Positions 1-4,814 of a DNA stretch of 5,069 nucleotides are shown here, one piece after another (positions within the stretch are counted from its first letter, which is position 1; the number at the start of each line of letters is the position of its first letter). Origin of the DNA: Candidatus Symbiothrix sp. (GTDB taxonomy: Bacteria; Bacteroidota; Bacteroidia; Bacteroidales; Azobacteroidaceae); assembly GCA_031270525.1 (NCBI GenBank), contig JAISXN010000135.1, positions 1 through 5,069 of the forward strand, in the 5' to 3' direction. Made by a program: the position numbers and the translations under genes. The notes beneath the pieces are model-generated. The model saw only the letters and a program-made list of their open reading frames with translations, did no database searches and was not told the origin of the DNA.

Positions 1-659
1 TTGATACGTTTATCTTTGCTGTACAACAACATAGCCGTCGAAAACGGAATATAGGCTTTTGCCCCGTCACCCCAGGAATCTTCCGTAAAAACGCCGATTA
101 CCGTATAGCCCAATCCGCCGGCAAACACCTGTTCGCCGACAGCCGCGCCGTCCGGAAACAAAACATCTTTTGCCCGCTGGTTAATAACCGCCACCTTCCG
201 GTTTTCTTTCACGTCCATATCATTGATAAAGCGTCCCTGTCCGTCCAGAATCTTTATACCGTTGATGTGCATAAATTCGGGTTCTATTCCTTGTAAAGAA
301 CAGGAGGTATGCTGGTTTTTGTAACTGACTTCAAGATCGTTGTATGTCATGCCCGAAACATGAACGGTTTGGGGCAACTGTTCCCTCGCCAACCGCAAAT
401 CGTTGTCGTTGAATTTAACAGGCCGGTTGTCGGGAAATCCCTGATAAGGTTTAGACGTACGGCGTCCCCAAAGCTCATAGCTGTTTCTCGCACGTCCGGC
501 GAAATTGGAAGTTACACCGTTTTTCAGACCGTTACCCGCACAAAGCAGAAAACAAAACATGAATATTCCCCACGAAATGGAAAGTCCCGTCAAAAAAGCA
601 CGCAGCTTATTTTTCCGGATTGTATCAAATATTTCTGTCCACTTATCTAAATCAAACAT
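1..659 (-). CDS. ABC transporter permease, MacB/FtsX-like, N-terminal part (runs off the window)
   Basis: Reading the minus strand from ATG 659-657 gives an open frame of 219 codons with no stop before the window edge; the protein begins MFDLDKWTEIFDTIRKNKLR. Residues about 21-41 (AFLTGLSISWGIFMFCFLLCA) form one hydrophobic membrane helix preceded by a basic cytoplasmic stretch. A long polar segment follows (with GIEPEFMHINGIKILDGQGRF and VAVINQRAKDVLFPDGAAVG), as in the periplasmic MacB_PCD domain that separates TM1 from the last three helices of this family. The missing C-terminal half should carry those helices. Its partner ATPase lies directly upstream on the same strand, so the two probably form an inner-membrane exporter or mechanotransmission complex; the substrate cannot be told from sequence. 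No Shine-Dalgarno is visible: the start codon sits 3 nt after a heptamer-repeat array, so translation may depend on coupling to the ATPase gene. Confidence in the family is high, in the function low. Confidence 0.9.
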   Translation of the reverse strand, partial: MFDLDKWTEIFDTIRKNKLRAFLTGLSISWGIFMFCFLLCAGNGLKNGVTSNFAGRARNSYELWGRRTSKPYQGFPDNRPVKFNDNDLRLAREQLPQTVHVSGMTYNDLEVSYKNQHTSCSLQGIEPEFMHINGIKILDGQGRFINDMDVKENRKVAVINQRAKDVLFPDGAAVGEQVFAGGLGYTVIGVFTEDSWGDGAKAYIPFSTAMLLYSKDKRI

Positions 660-662
660 AAA

Positions 663-758
663 AATTGAGAATTGAGAATTGAGAATTGAGAATGACGAAT
701 TGGAAATGACGAATTGAGAATGATGAATTGAGCTTTTAATTCTCAATTCTCAATTACC
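663..758 (-). repeat. Intercistronic heptamer-repeat element A (AATTGAG/CTCAATT) between ATPase and permease
   Basis: On the plus strand, positions 663-732 are ten contiguous in-phase heptads all beginning AAT: AATTGAG x4, AATGACG, AATTGGA, AATGACG, AATTGAG, AATGATG, AATTGAG. After a 5-nt spacer (CTTTT, 733-737) come AATTCTC, AATTCTC, AATTACC at 738-758. Positions 738-755 are a perfect 18-bp inverted match to 663-680, and the pairing can slip by 7 nt with little loss. In transcription direction (minus) this is a short left arm, a spacer, then a long array of CTCAATT/CGTCATT units ending 3 nt before the permease ATG. The ATPase stop codon (745-743) lies inside the left arm. The element fills the whole gap between the two genes. 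No transposase or target-site signature is seen. Confidence 0.93.
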
Positions 759-1414
759 ATTTCAATAATTCCGTCTTTTAGGTGAATAATTTTATCCGTT
801 GCATCCGCAACGCTTTGTTCGTGCGTCACGATAATCATTGTCATACCCTCTTTGTTCACATCCCGAAGCAAACCAATCATTTCCTCCGAAGTTTTACTGT
901 CCAAAGCGCCGGTAGGCTCGTCCGCCAGAATAATTTGCGGTTTGGCAATCAAGGCGCGGGCGATAGCCACACGCTGTTTTTGTCCGCCCGACAACTCATT
1001 GGGACTGTGTTCCGCCCATTCCTTTAAACCCATCTTATCCAGATACTCTAAAGCAATCCGGTTGCGTTTTTTCCTGCTTACACCTTGATAATAAAGCGGA
1101 AGCGCAACATTTTCCATTGCATTTTTGAAATTAATCAGATTAAAAGACTGGAAAACAAAACCAATCATCGTATTCCGTAACTCTGCCGCCCGCGATTCGC
1201 TCAAACCCCTTATCAAAATATCATTCAGATAGTAATTTCCCTCATCATACGTATCCAAAATGCCTAAAATATTCAATAACGTTGATTTACCGGAACCGGA
1301 AGCGCCCATAATCGAAACCATTTCTCCCTGCTTGATCTCCAGGTTAATTCCTTTTAAAACATGAAGCGGCGCCCCATTATGATAAGTTTTATTGATTCGT
1401 TGCAATTTGATCAT
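743..1414 (-). CDS. ABC transporter ATP-binding protein, MacB/LolD type
   Basis: A 223-residue nucleotide-binding subunit, the usual length for stand-alone MacB/LolD-type ATPases. All ABC motifs are present: Walker [10 protein letters not shown] (37-45), Q-loop Q89 in VFQSFNLI, signature LSGGQ (141-145), Walker B IILADE (161-166) followed by the D-loop PTGALD, and H-loop H198 in VTHE. It would hydrolyse ATP at the cytoplasmic face to drive the adjacent permease. I take ATG 1414-1412 as the start ([14 protein letters not shown]); an in-frame TTG at 1423 would add only three residues, and family members usually begin at a Met just before the first beta strand. A weak purine stretch GGAAATA precedes the ATG. 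The last residues, VIEN, and the stop codon are encoded by the left arm of heptamer element A. It is the first gene of its operon, behind the promoter at 1506-1537. Any periplasmic adaptor or TolC-like partner is not in the window. Confidence 0.95.
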   Translation of the reverse strand: MIKLQRINKTYHNGAPLHVLKGINLEIKQGEMVSIMGASGSGKSTLLNILGILDTYDEGNYYLNDILIRGLSESRAAELRNTMIGFVFQSFNLINFKNAMENVALPLYYQGVSRKKRNRIALEYLDKMGLKEWAEHSPNELSGGQKQRVAIARALIAKPQIILADEPTGALDSKTSEEMIGLLRDVNKEGMTMIIVTHEQSVADATDKIIHLKDGIIEMVIEN

Positions 1415-1461
1415 TATTTCCAACTCTTTTTTATATTATAGACGAAAAAATAGCTTTTTTA

Positions 1462-1476
1462 TTACATTCTATGTAA
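1462..1476 (-). other. Small perfect inverted repeat in the ABC operon leader
   Basis: TTACAT-TCT-ATGTAA is a perfect 6-bp inverted repeat with a 3-nt centre, lying in the roughly 85-nt 5' leader between the predicted start of transcription (about 1499) and the ATPase ATG. The octamer TACATTCT within it recurs at 1492-1499, next to the predicted transcription start. It could be a small hairpin or a regulator site. The surroundings are very AT-rich, including A6-TAGC-T6 at about 1445-1460, so chance is a fair alternative. Confidence 0.3.
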
Positions 1477-1505
1477 AACAATTTCTTTTAATACATTCTC
1501 GGCTG

Positions 1506-1537
1506 CAAATGTATAAATAAAAAAGGTACTTTGCAAT
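1506..1537 (-). promoter_or_regulatory. Bacteroidota-type promoter for the ABC transporter operon
   Basis: Read on the minus strand, TACATTTG (1513-1506) fits the Bacteroidota -7 consensus TAnnTTTG exactly. A TTG (in ATTG, 1537-1534) lies 20 nt upstream of it, the expected -33 spacing. Transcription would begin near 1499, leaving a leader of about 85 nt before the ATPase ATG at 1414. The assignment is inferred from consensus match and position only. Confidence 0.7.
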
Positions 1538-1632
1538 ACCAAGTATATTATTTATACAAAATCTAATTTAATCATCAATATGAAACACCTCTTTTGTCAT
1601 ACAGAATATAAGCATGTGAAGATTAGCAAGAA

Positions 1633-1649
1633 ATGGTTAAATAAACCAT
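1633..1649 (+). promoter_or_regulatory. Inverted repeat just upstream of the trmB promoter (possible operator)
   Basis: ATGGTT-AAATA-AACCAT is a perfect inverted repeat with 6-bp arms and a 5-nt centre. It ends 4 nt before the TTTG that I take as the -33 element of the trmB promoter, a position typical of a dimeric regulator's binding site. There is no regulator gene in the window to pair it with, and a repeat this short in AT-rich DNA could be chance. Confidence 0.3.
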
Positions 1650-1653
1650 CCCT

Positions 1654-1688
1654 TTTGTGTGTAATATTAGTTATTTTATGTAAATTTG
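1654..1688 (+). promoter_or_regulatory. Promoter for trmB-mrp
   Basis: TAAATTTG at 1681-1688 matches the Bacteroidota -7 element TAnnTTTG exactly. The nearest upstream TTTG (1654-1657) is 23 nt away, slightly longer than the usual 19-21. Transcription would begin near 1694-1696, giving a leader of only about 16-18 nt before GTG 1712. Because it lies downstream of the ATG at 1580, it argues against that ATG as the start of trmB. Confidence 0.55.
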
Positions 1689-1711
1689 CGGGCAAAAATT
1701 TCAATAAACCA

Positions 1712-2470
1712 GTGGGCAAAAATAAATTACGCAAATTTGAAGAAATGAACACCTATTCCCATGTATTTCAATACCCTTTCGCCGTTTTAAAGGAAAAAGA
1801 ATTTGAAATGAAAGGAAAATGGAACGAGTCGTTTTTTAAGAATAACCGTCCGATAGTCATCGAATTAGGCTGCGGAAAAGGAGAATATACGGTAAGTCTG
1901 GCTAAAATCTTTCCCGATAAAAATTTCATCGGAATAGATATAAAAGGCGCCCGAATGTGGAGCGGAGCCACCCAAGCCCAACAAGAAAACCTAAAAAATG
2001 CAGCTTTCATAAGAACACACATTGAATTGATAGACCGGTTTTTTGCACCGGGCGAAGTGTCCGAAATCTGGCTCACATTCCCCGACCCGCAAATGCATAA
2101 AGTCAATAAACGAATGACTTCTACCCGGTTTATGAACCTTTACAGCCGGATTTTGAAAGAAAACGGAGTAATCCACCTGAAAACCGACAGTAATTTCATG
2201 TTTACCTATACCTGCGAAATGGTAAAAACCAATTGTTTTCCGGTATTAGTTCAAACCAATAACCTGTATGAAAGTCATTTAGCAGACGAAATTCTTTCCA
2301 TCCGAACATTCTACGAACAACAATGGCTTGACCGGGGCATCCCGATCAAATACATTCGCTTTGCGCTTGAAACACGCGAAACTTACGTCGAACCTGAAGT
2401 AGAAATTGAACGGGACACATATACAATCAAAAAAATTACGAATTACGGGAGAAGCAACCCTGATTCGTAA
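1712..2470 (+). CDS. trmB: tRNA (guanine-N7-)-methyltransferase TrmB
   Basis: Cytoplasmic SAM-dependent enzyme that forms m7G at position 46 of the tRNA variable loop. From GTG 1712 it is 252 residues: SAM-binding motif [11 protein letters not shown] (51-60), acidic loop [12 protein letters not shown] (72-83), the family signature [20 protein letters not shown] (121-140), TDS (158-160), and the C-terminal [12 protein letters not shown] substrate region. The frame stays open back to ATG 1580, but that would add 44 low-complexity residues. I chose GTG because Bacteroidales homologues, as I recall them, begin (M)GKNKLxKF, and because a promoter -7 box lies within the extension. The last dozen residues ([12 protein letters not shown]) are encoded by heptamer element B and are probably not part of the conserved fold. 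mrp follows 40 nt downstream, likely co-transcribed. Function is very confident, start moderately so. Confidence 0.96.
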   Translation: MGKNKLRKFEEMNTYSHVFQYPFAVLKEKEFEMKGKWNESFFKNNRPIVIELGCGKGEYTVSLAKIFPDKNFIGIDIKGARMWSGATQAQQENLKNAAFIRTHIELIDRFFAPGEVSEIWLTFPDPQMHKVNKRMTSTRFMNLYSRILKENGVIHLKTDSNFMFTYTCEMVKTNCFPVLVQTNNLYESHLADEILSIRTFYEQQWLDRGIPIKYIRFALETRETYVEPEVEIERDTYTIKKITNYGRSNPDS

Positions 2471-2507
2471 TCCGTAATTTGTAACTCGTAATTTGTAATC
2501 CGTAATT
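2434..2507 (+). repeat. Intercistronic heptamer-repeat element B (AATTACG/CGTAATT) between trmB and mrp
   Basis: The left arm is two heptads AATTACG at 2434-2447, inside the trmB coding sequence. After an 18-nt spacer, six in-phase heptads run from 2466 to 2507: CGTAATC, CGTAATT, TGTAACT, CGTAATT, TGTAATC, CGTAATT. Three nucleotides (CAA) separate the last one from the mrp ATG at 2511. The trmB stop TAA (2468-2470) falls in the first right-arm heptad. Positions 2440-2449 can pair with 2499-2508 as nine Watson-Crick pairs plus one G-U, bringing the end of trmB next to the mrp start codon. Layout and spacing are the same as element A although the heptad differs. Confidence 0.9.
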
Positions 2508-2510
2508 CAA

Positions 2511-3620
2511 ATGAATATAAATCCGAAAATAATTCATGACGCACTTGAAAAAGTACGCTATCCGGGAACAGGCAAAAATATTGTCGAAATGGGTATGATT
2601 GAAGACGATATACGCATCGAAAGAAACAAAGTAAGTTTTTCCATTATTTTTGAAAAACCGAACGACCCATTTATGAAGTCCCTAATCAAAGCCGCCGAAG
2701 CCGCTATTCTGGCCTATGCCGGCGAAGAGATTGATATCAAAGGAAATATAAACACAAAAACCAAACAACCTCCCAAACCCGCTCCAATCAAGTTATTACC
2801 CGGAGTGAAAAATATCATTGGTATTGCTTCCGGCAAAGGCGGAGTAGGAAAAAGCACTGTCTCAACCAATTTAGTCGTAGCCTTGGCAAAATTGGGCTAC
2901 AAAGTCGGACTCCTGGATGCCGATATTTACGGACCATCCATCCCCAAAATGTTTCATGCGGAAGATGCAAAACCTTACATGGAAAAAATCGGGGAACGAG
3001 ACCTTATCATGCCTGTTGAACAATACGGAGTGAAAATCCTCTCTATCGGCTTCTTTGTCAATAAGAAAGACGCTTTGGTCTGGCGGGGAACGATGGCCGG
3101 AAACGCCCTGAAACAATTAATTACCGACGTCCATTGGGGAGAATTAGATTATTTTCTTTTGGACCTCCCTCCCGGAACAAGCGACATTCATCTGACTTTA
3201 GTTCAAACACTTGCCGTGACAGGTGTTGTGATTGTCACCACGCCTCAGGAAGTAGCCTTAGCCGACGCACGCAAAGGAATCAGCATGTTTACCTCCGAAA
3301 AAATCAACGTGCCGGTTATCGGATTGGTCGAAAACATGGCATGGTTCACACCGGCCGAACTGCCTGAAAATAAATACTATATCTTTGGAAAAGGAGGCGG
3401 GAAACAAATAGCCGGAGAAATGCACATCCCTTTACTCGGACAAATACCGATTGTCCAAAGCATCTGTGAAGGAGGAGATTCGGGAAAACCGGTCGCCTTG
3501 AACGAATCAATGACCGGAGAAGCATTTCGACTTCTGGCTACAAAAATGGTTGAACAAGTTGAAATTCGGAACAAAAACAGGTCCGTTACCAAACGGGTAG
3601 AAGTTATAAACAGCAAATAA
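2511..3620 (+). CDS. mrp: Mrp/ApbC (NBP35-type) iron-sulfur cluster carrier ATPase
   Basis: A 369-residue cytoplasmic P-loop ATPase of the MinD/Mrp superfamily, which in this family binds and transfers Fe-S clusters to apoproteins. Residues about 5-80 form the N-terminal DUF59/MIP18 domain (ALEKVRYPGTGKNIVEMGMI). A Pro/Lys linker (82-96) leads to the ATPase domain: deviant Walker A GKGGVGKST (108-116), switch I DADIYGPSIP (136-145), switch II/Walker B region LLDLPPGTSD (216-225), then TTPQEVALADARKG. The segment where many Mrp/NBP35 proteins carry a CxxC cluster ligand reads VENMAWFTPAELPENKYYIF (273-292) and has no cysteine. The only Cys in the ATPase domain is C319. From memory, Bacteroidales Mrp proteins share this. 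The start ATG sits 3 nt after heptamer array B with no Shine-Dalgarno, suggesting coupling to trmB. The functional link with trmB is unknown. Confidence 0.95.
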   Translation: MNINPKIIHDALEKVRYPGTGKNIVEMGMIEDDIRIERNKVSFSIIFEKPNDPFMKSLIKAAEAAILAYAGEEIDIKGNINTKTKQPPKPAPIKLLPGVKNIIGIASGKGGVGKSTVSTNLVVALAKLGYKVGLLDADIYGPSIPKMFHAEDAKPYMEKIGERDLIMPVEQYGVKILSIGFFVNKKDALVWRGTMAGNALKQLITDVHWGELDYFLLDLPPGTSDIHLTLVQTLAVTGVVIVTTPQEVALADARKGISMFTSEKINVPVIGLVENMAWFTPAELPENKYYIFGKGGGKQIAGEMHIPLLGQIPIVQSICEGGDSGKPVALNESMTGEAFRLLATKMVEQVEIRNKNRSVTKRVEVINSK

Positions 3621-3654
3621 TTTGAATCTGATTTTATCGCTACAATGACAAAAC

Positions 3655-3671
3655 CGGATTTCTCTTATCCG
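3655..3671 (-). terminator. Weak hairpin between convergent mrp and HIT genes
   Basis: CGGAT-TTCTCTT-ATCCG is a 5-bp stem with a 7-nt loop at the 3' end of the HIT gene. Read on the minus strand it is followed by GTTTTG, a poor U-tract. It is the only hairpin candidate in the 44-nt gap between the two convergent stop codons, so it may end the greA-HIT transcript, but it is short and the evidence is thin. Confidence 0.3.
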
Positions 3672-4057
3672 AAATTCAAAGCAATCGCCGCAGCAATATC
3701 CTTAAATTCTTCCGGAGTAAGTTTTTGCTTGAGATTTGAAAAATTCATATCCGATTCCCTGTTGATAGGAATCAAATGAATGTGAGCATGAGGAACTTCC
3801 AATCCGATAACCGCAACCCCTACCCTTTTACAAGGAATGGCTTTTTGTATGGCTTTCGCCACTTTTTTCGAAAAGACAAACAAGTCTCCAACCGTCCGGT
3901 CATCCAAATCGTAAATATAGTCCGTTTCATTTTTGGGAACAACCAACGTATGCCCCTTTGCCACCGGATTAATATCCAAAAAGGCGTAAAAATCAGCGCT
4001 TTCCGCTATTTTATAACTCGGTATTTCACCTGCGATTATTTTACTAAAAATGGTCAT
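3665..4057 (-). CDS. HIT-family (Hint-like) nucleotide hydrolase
   Basis: A 130-residue histidine-triad protein. It starts MTIFSKIIAGEIPSYKI, the usual HIT N-terminus, continues with FLDINPVAKGHTLVVPK (26-42), and carries the triad H90-x-H92-x-H94 in PHAHIHLIP, the catalytic and phosphate-binding site. Hint-type enzymes hydrolyse nucleoside phosphoramidates and related aminoacyl-adenylates; the exact substrate cannot be read from sequence. The zinc-binding cysteines of some HIT branches are absent. The ATG overlaps the greA stop as ATGA (4057-4054), so it is translationally coupled to greA and transcribed from the greA promoter. It converges on mrp with a 44-nt gap. Confidence 0.94.
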   Translation of the reverse strand: MTIFSKIIAGEIPSYKIAESADFYAFLDINPVAKGHTLVVPKNETDYIYDLDDRTVGDLFVFSKKVAKAIQKAIPCKRVGVAVIGLEVPHAHIHLIPINRESDMNFSNLKQKLTPEEFKDIAAAIALNFG

Positions 4058-4524
4058 AAAGTAATATCAACAATTTCAAAATTCATTATTCCGTTCGGAA
4101 CTTTAATATCCACAACATCGCCCACTTTTTTGCCCATAAGACCCTTCCCGATGGGCGTACCGACAGCGATTTTTCCTTGCTTCAAATCCGCTTCGCTTTC
4201 CGAAACCAAAGTATAAGACATCTTTTGATCATTTTTGGTATTCCTGATGGTAACTTTATTTAAAATCTGCACGCTATCGGTTGAAATTTGGCTTTCATCA
4301 ATCAAGCGGGAATTAGAAATCAAAGTCTTCAATTGGGAAATTTTGGCTTCCAGTAATCCTTGTGCTTCTTTAGCTGCATCATATTCCGCATTTTCGGACA
4401 AATCGCCTTTATCTCGCGCTTCTGCAATTTGTCTCGAAATCGCAGGACGTCGTTCCGTTTCAAGATAATTCACTTCATCGAGGAGTTTATTATATCCCTC
4501 TTTTGTCATGTAATGTACAGCCAT
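4054..4524 (-). CDS. greA: Transcription elongation factor GreA
   Basis: A 156-residue factor that binds the secondary channel of RNA polymerase and stimulates cleavage of backtracked RNA. The N-terminal antiparallel coiled coil covers about residues 7-76, with the acidic tip DKGDLSENAEYDAAKE. D41 and E44 correspond in position to the catalytic-tip acidic residues of E. coli GreA. The C-terminal FKBP-like domain covers about 82-156 (SYTLVSESEADLKQGKIAVG, then PIGKGLMGKKVGD). Length is typical. ATG 4524 is used (MAVHYMTKEGY); an internal ATG at 4509 is possible but would trim the first helix. It has its own promoter (4603-4634) and a leader with a terminator-like hairpin (4545-4589), and it overlaps the HIT gene by 4 nt. 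Confidence 0.97.
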   Translation of the reverse strand: MAVHYMTKEGYNKLLDEVNYLETERRPAISRQIAEARDKGDLSENAEYDAAKEAQGLLEAKISQLKTLISNSRLIDESQISTDSVQILNKVTIRNTKNDQKMSYTLVSESEADLKQGKIAVGTPIGKGLMGKKVGDVVDIKVPNGIMNFEIVDITL

Positions 4525-4544
4525 ATCAATTGTAAATGTTTATT

Positions 4545-4589
4545 ATTAAAAAATATAAAAAGAATTCCGATCAATTCAGACCGGAACTC
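4545..4589 (-). terminator. Terminator-like attenuator hairpin in the greA leader
   Basis: On the minus strand, GAGTTCCGGTC (4589-4579) pairs with GATCGGAATTC (4572-4562) around the 6-nt loop TGAATT. All 11 positions pair, two of them as G-U; on the plus strand those two would be A-C mismatches, so the structure suits minus-strand RNA. It is followed immediately by TTTTTATATTTTTT (4561-4548). The hairpin starts only about 8 nt after the predicted transcription start and ends about 40 nt before the greA ATG. This is the form of an intrinsic terminator inside a leader, not at a gene end. It could also be the terminator of a gene further upstream, but the greA promoter lies between it and any such gene. 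Confidence 0.7.
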
Positions 4590-4602
4590 CAATTTGTGAG
4601 GC

Positions 4603-4634
4603 CAAAGGTAAAATGAATTTACCACTTTTCCAAA
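4603..4634 (-). promoter_or_regulatory. Bacteroidota-type promoter for greA-HIT
   Basis: Read on the minus strand, TTTG (4634-4631), a 20-nt spacer, then TACCTTTG (4610-4603) match the Bacteroidota -33/-7 consensus TTTG and TAnnTTTG exactly. Transcription should begin near 4597, giving a leader of about 73 nt that contains the attenuator-like hairpin. Confidence 0.8.
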
Positions 4635-4652
4635 TTTAAAAGAATGTTTTAT

Positions 4653-4687
4653 AACATGGTAGATTCAACTACTGCATGCAACATGGT
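4653..4687. repeat. Short direct repeat AACATGGT (two copies)
   Basis: AACATGGT occurs at 4653-4660 and 4680-4687, with start-to-start spacing of 27 bp. Between the copies lie the 12-bp segment TAGATTCAACTA (3-bp complementary ends) and the palindrome TGCATGCA. It lies just upstream of the greA promoter. No insertion-sequence features accompany it; it may be part of the repeat-rich non-coding stretch or chance. Confidence 0.35.
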
Positions 4688-4698
4688 TTTGTGCATTG

Positions 4699-4719
4699 GG
4701 TACACGGTGCACGGTAATT
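4699..4719. repeat. Short heptamer repeat C (GGTACAC GGTGCAC GGTAATT)
   Basis: Three in-phase heptads each beginning GGT: the first two differ at one base, the third more. The period of 7 and the final AATT resemble the two larger intercistronic elements of this window. It is much shorter and is not next to a start codon. It overlaps the palindromic cluster that follows. Confidence 0.45.
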
Positions 4720-4789
4720 TCGACAGGCTCAATCACCGGCGGCCTCACAAACCGGTGATTCGGATAAAGCGTACCTTATCCGATTCCGG
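4713..4789. repeat. Cluster of overlapping palindromes in the greA upstream region
   Basis: Three hairpins share arms. GGTAATT (4713-4719) pairs with AATCACC (4731-4737), fully only as minus-strand RNA through one G-U. AATCACCGG (4731-4739) pairs perfectly with CCGGTGATT (4752-4760) around a 12-nt loop. TCGGATAA (4760-4767) pairs perfectly with TTATCCGA (4776-4783) around 8 nt, with outer CCGG at 4752 and 4786. The loop TTTCGACAGGCTCA resembles, from memory, a core found in dispersed intergenic palindromes of many bacterial genomes. The last hairpin is followed, not immediately, by a T6 run on the plus strand (4798-4803), so a terminator role is possible. It lies just past the end of the gene remnant at 4815. 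Confidence 0.6.
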
Positions 4790-4814
4790 CTTGAATATTT
4801 TTTAACAGACTCAA

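Noticed and set aside
309..650. Open frame of 113 codons on the plus strand
   Set aside because: It is antisense to the permease gene, whose minus-strand frame is uninterrupted and has clear family features; the plus-strand product has no recognisable motifs.
663..758. CRISPR array
   Set aside because: The units are 7 bp and contiguous without spacers; no repeat-spacer alternation and no cas genes.
663..758. Intrinsic terminator between ATPase and permease
   Set aside because: The stem is almost pure AT-rich heptads with a very long loop and no U-tract after it on the coding strand; it lies inside an operon.
1580..1711. N-terminal extension or signal peptide on TrmB ([14 protein letters not shown])
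   Set aside because: The hydrophobic stretch looks signal-like, but TrmB is cytoplasmic, its family start falls at 1712, and a promoter box lies within the stretch.
1768..2106. Minus-strand open frame of 112 codons inside trmB
   Set aside because: It is antisense to the TrmB motifs and shows no motif or initiation signal of its own.
3776..4216. Plus-strand open frame of 146 codons
   Set aside because: It runs across two well-supported minus-strand genes (HIT and greA) with all catalytic motifs intact; its product looks like an antisense shadow.
4653..4789. Complete insertion sequence
   Set aside because: No transposase reading frame and no flanking target-site duplication around the inverted repeats.
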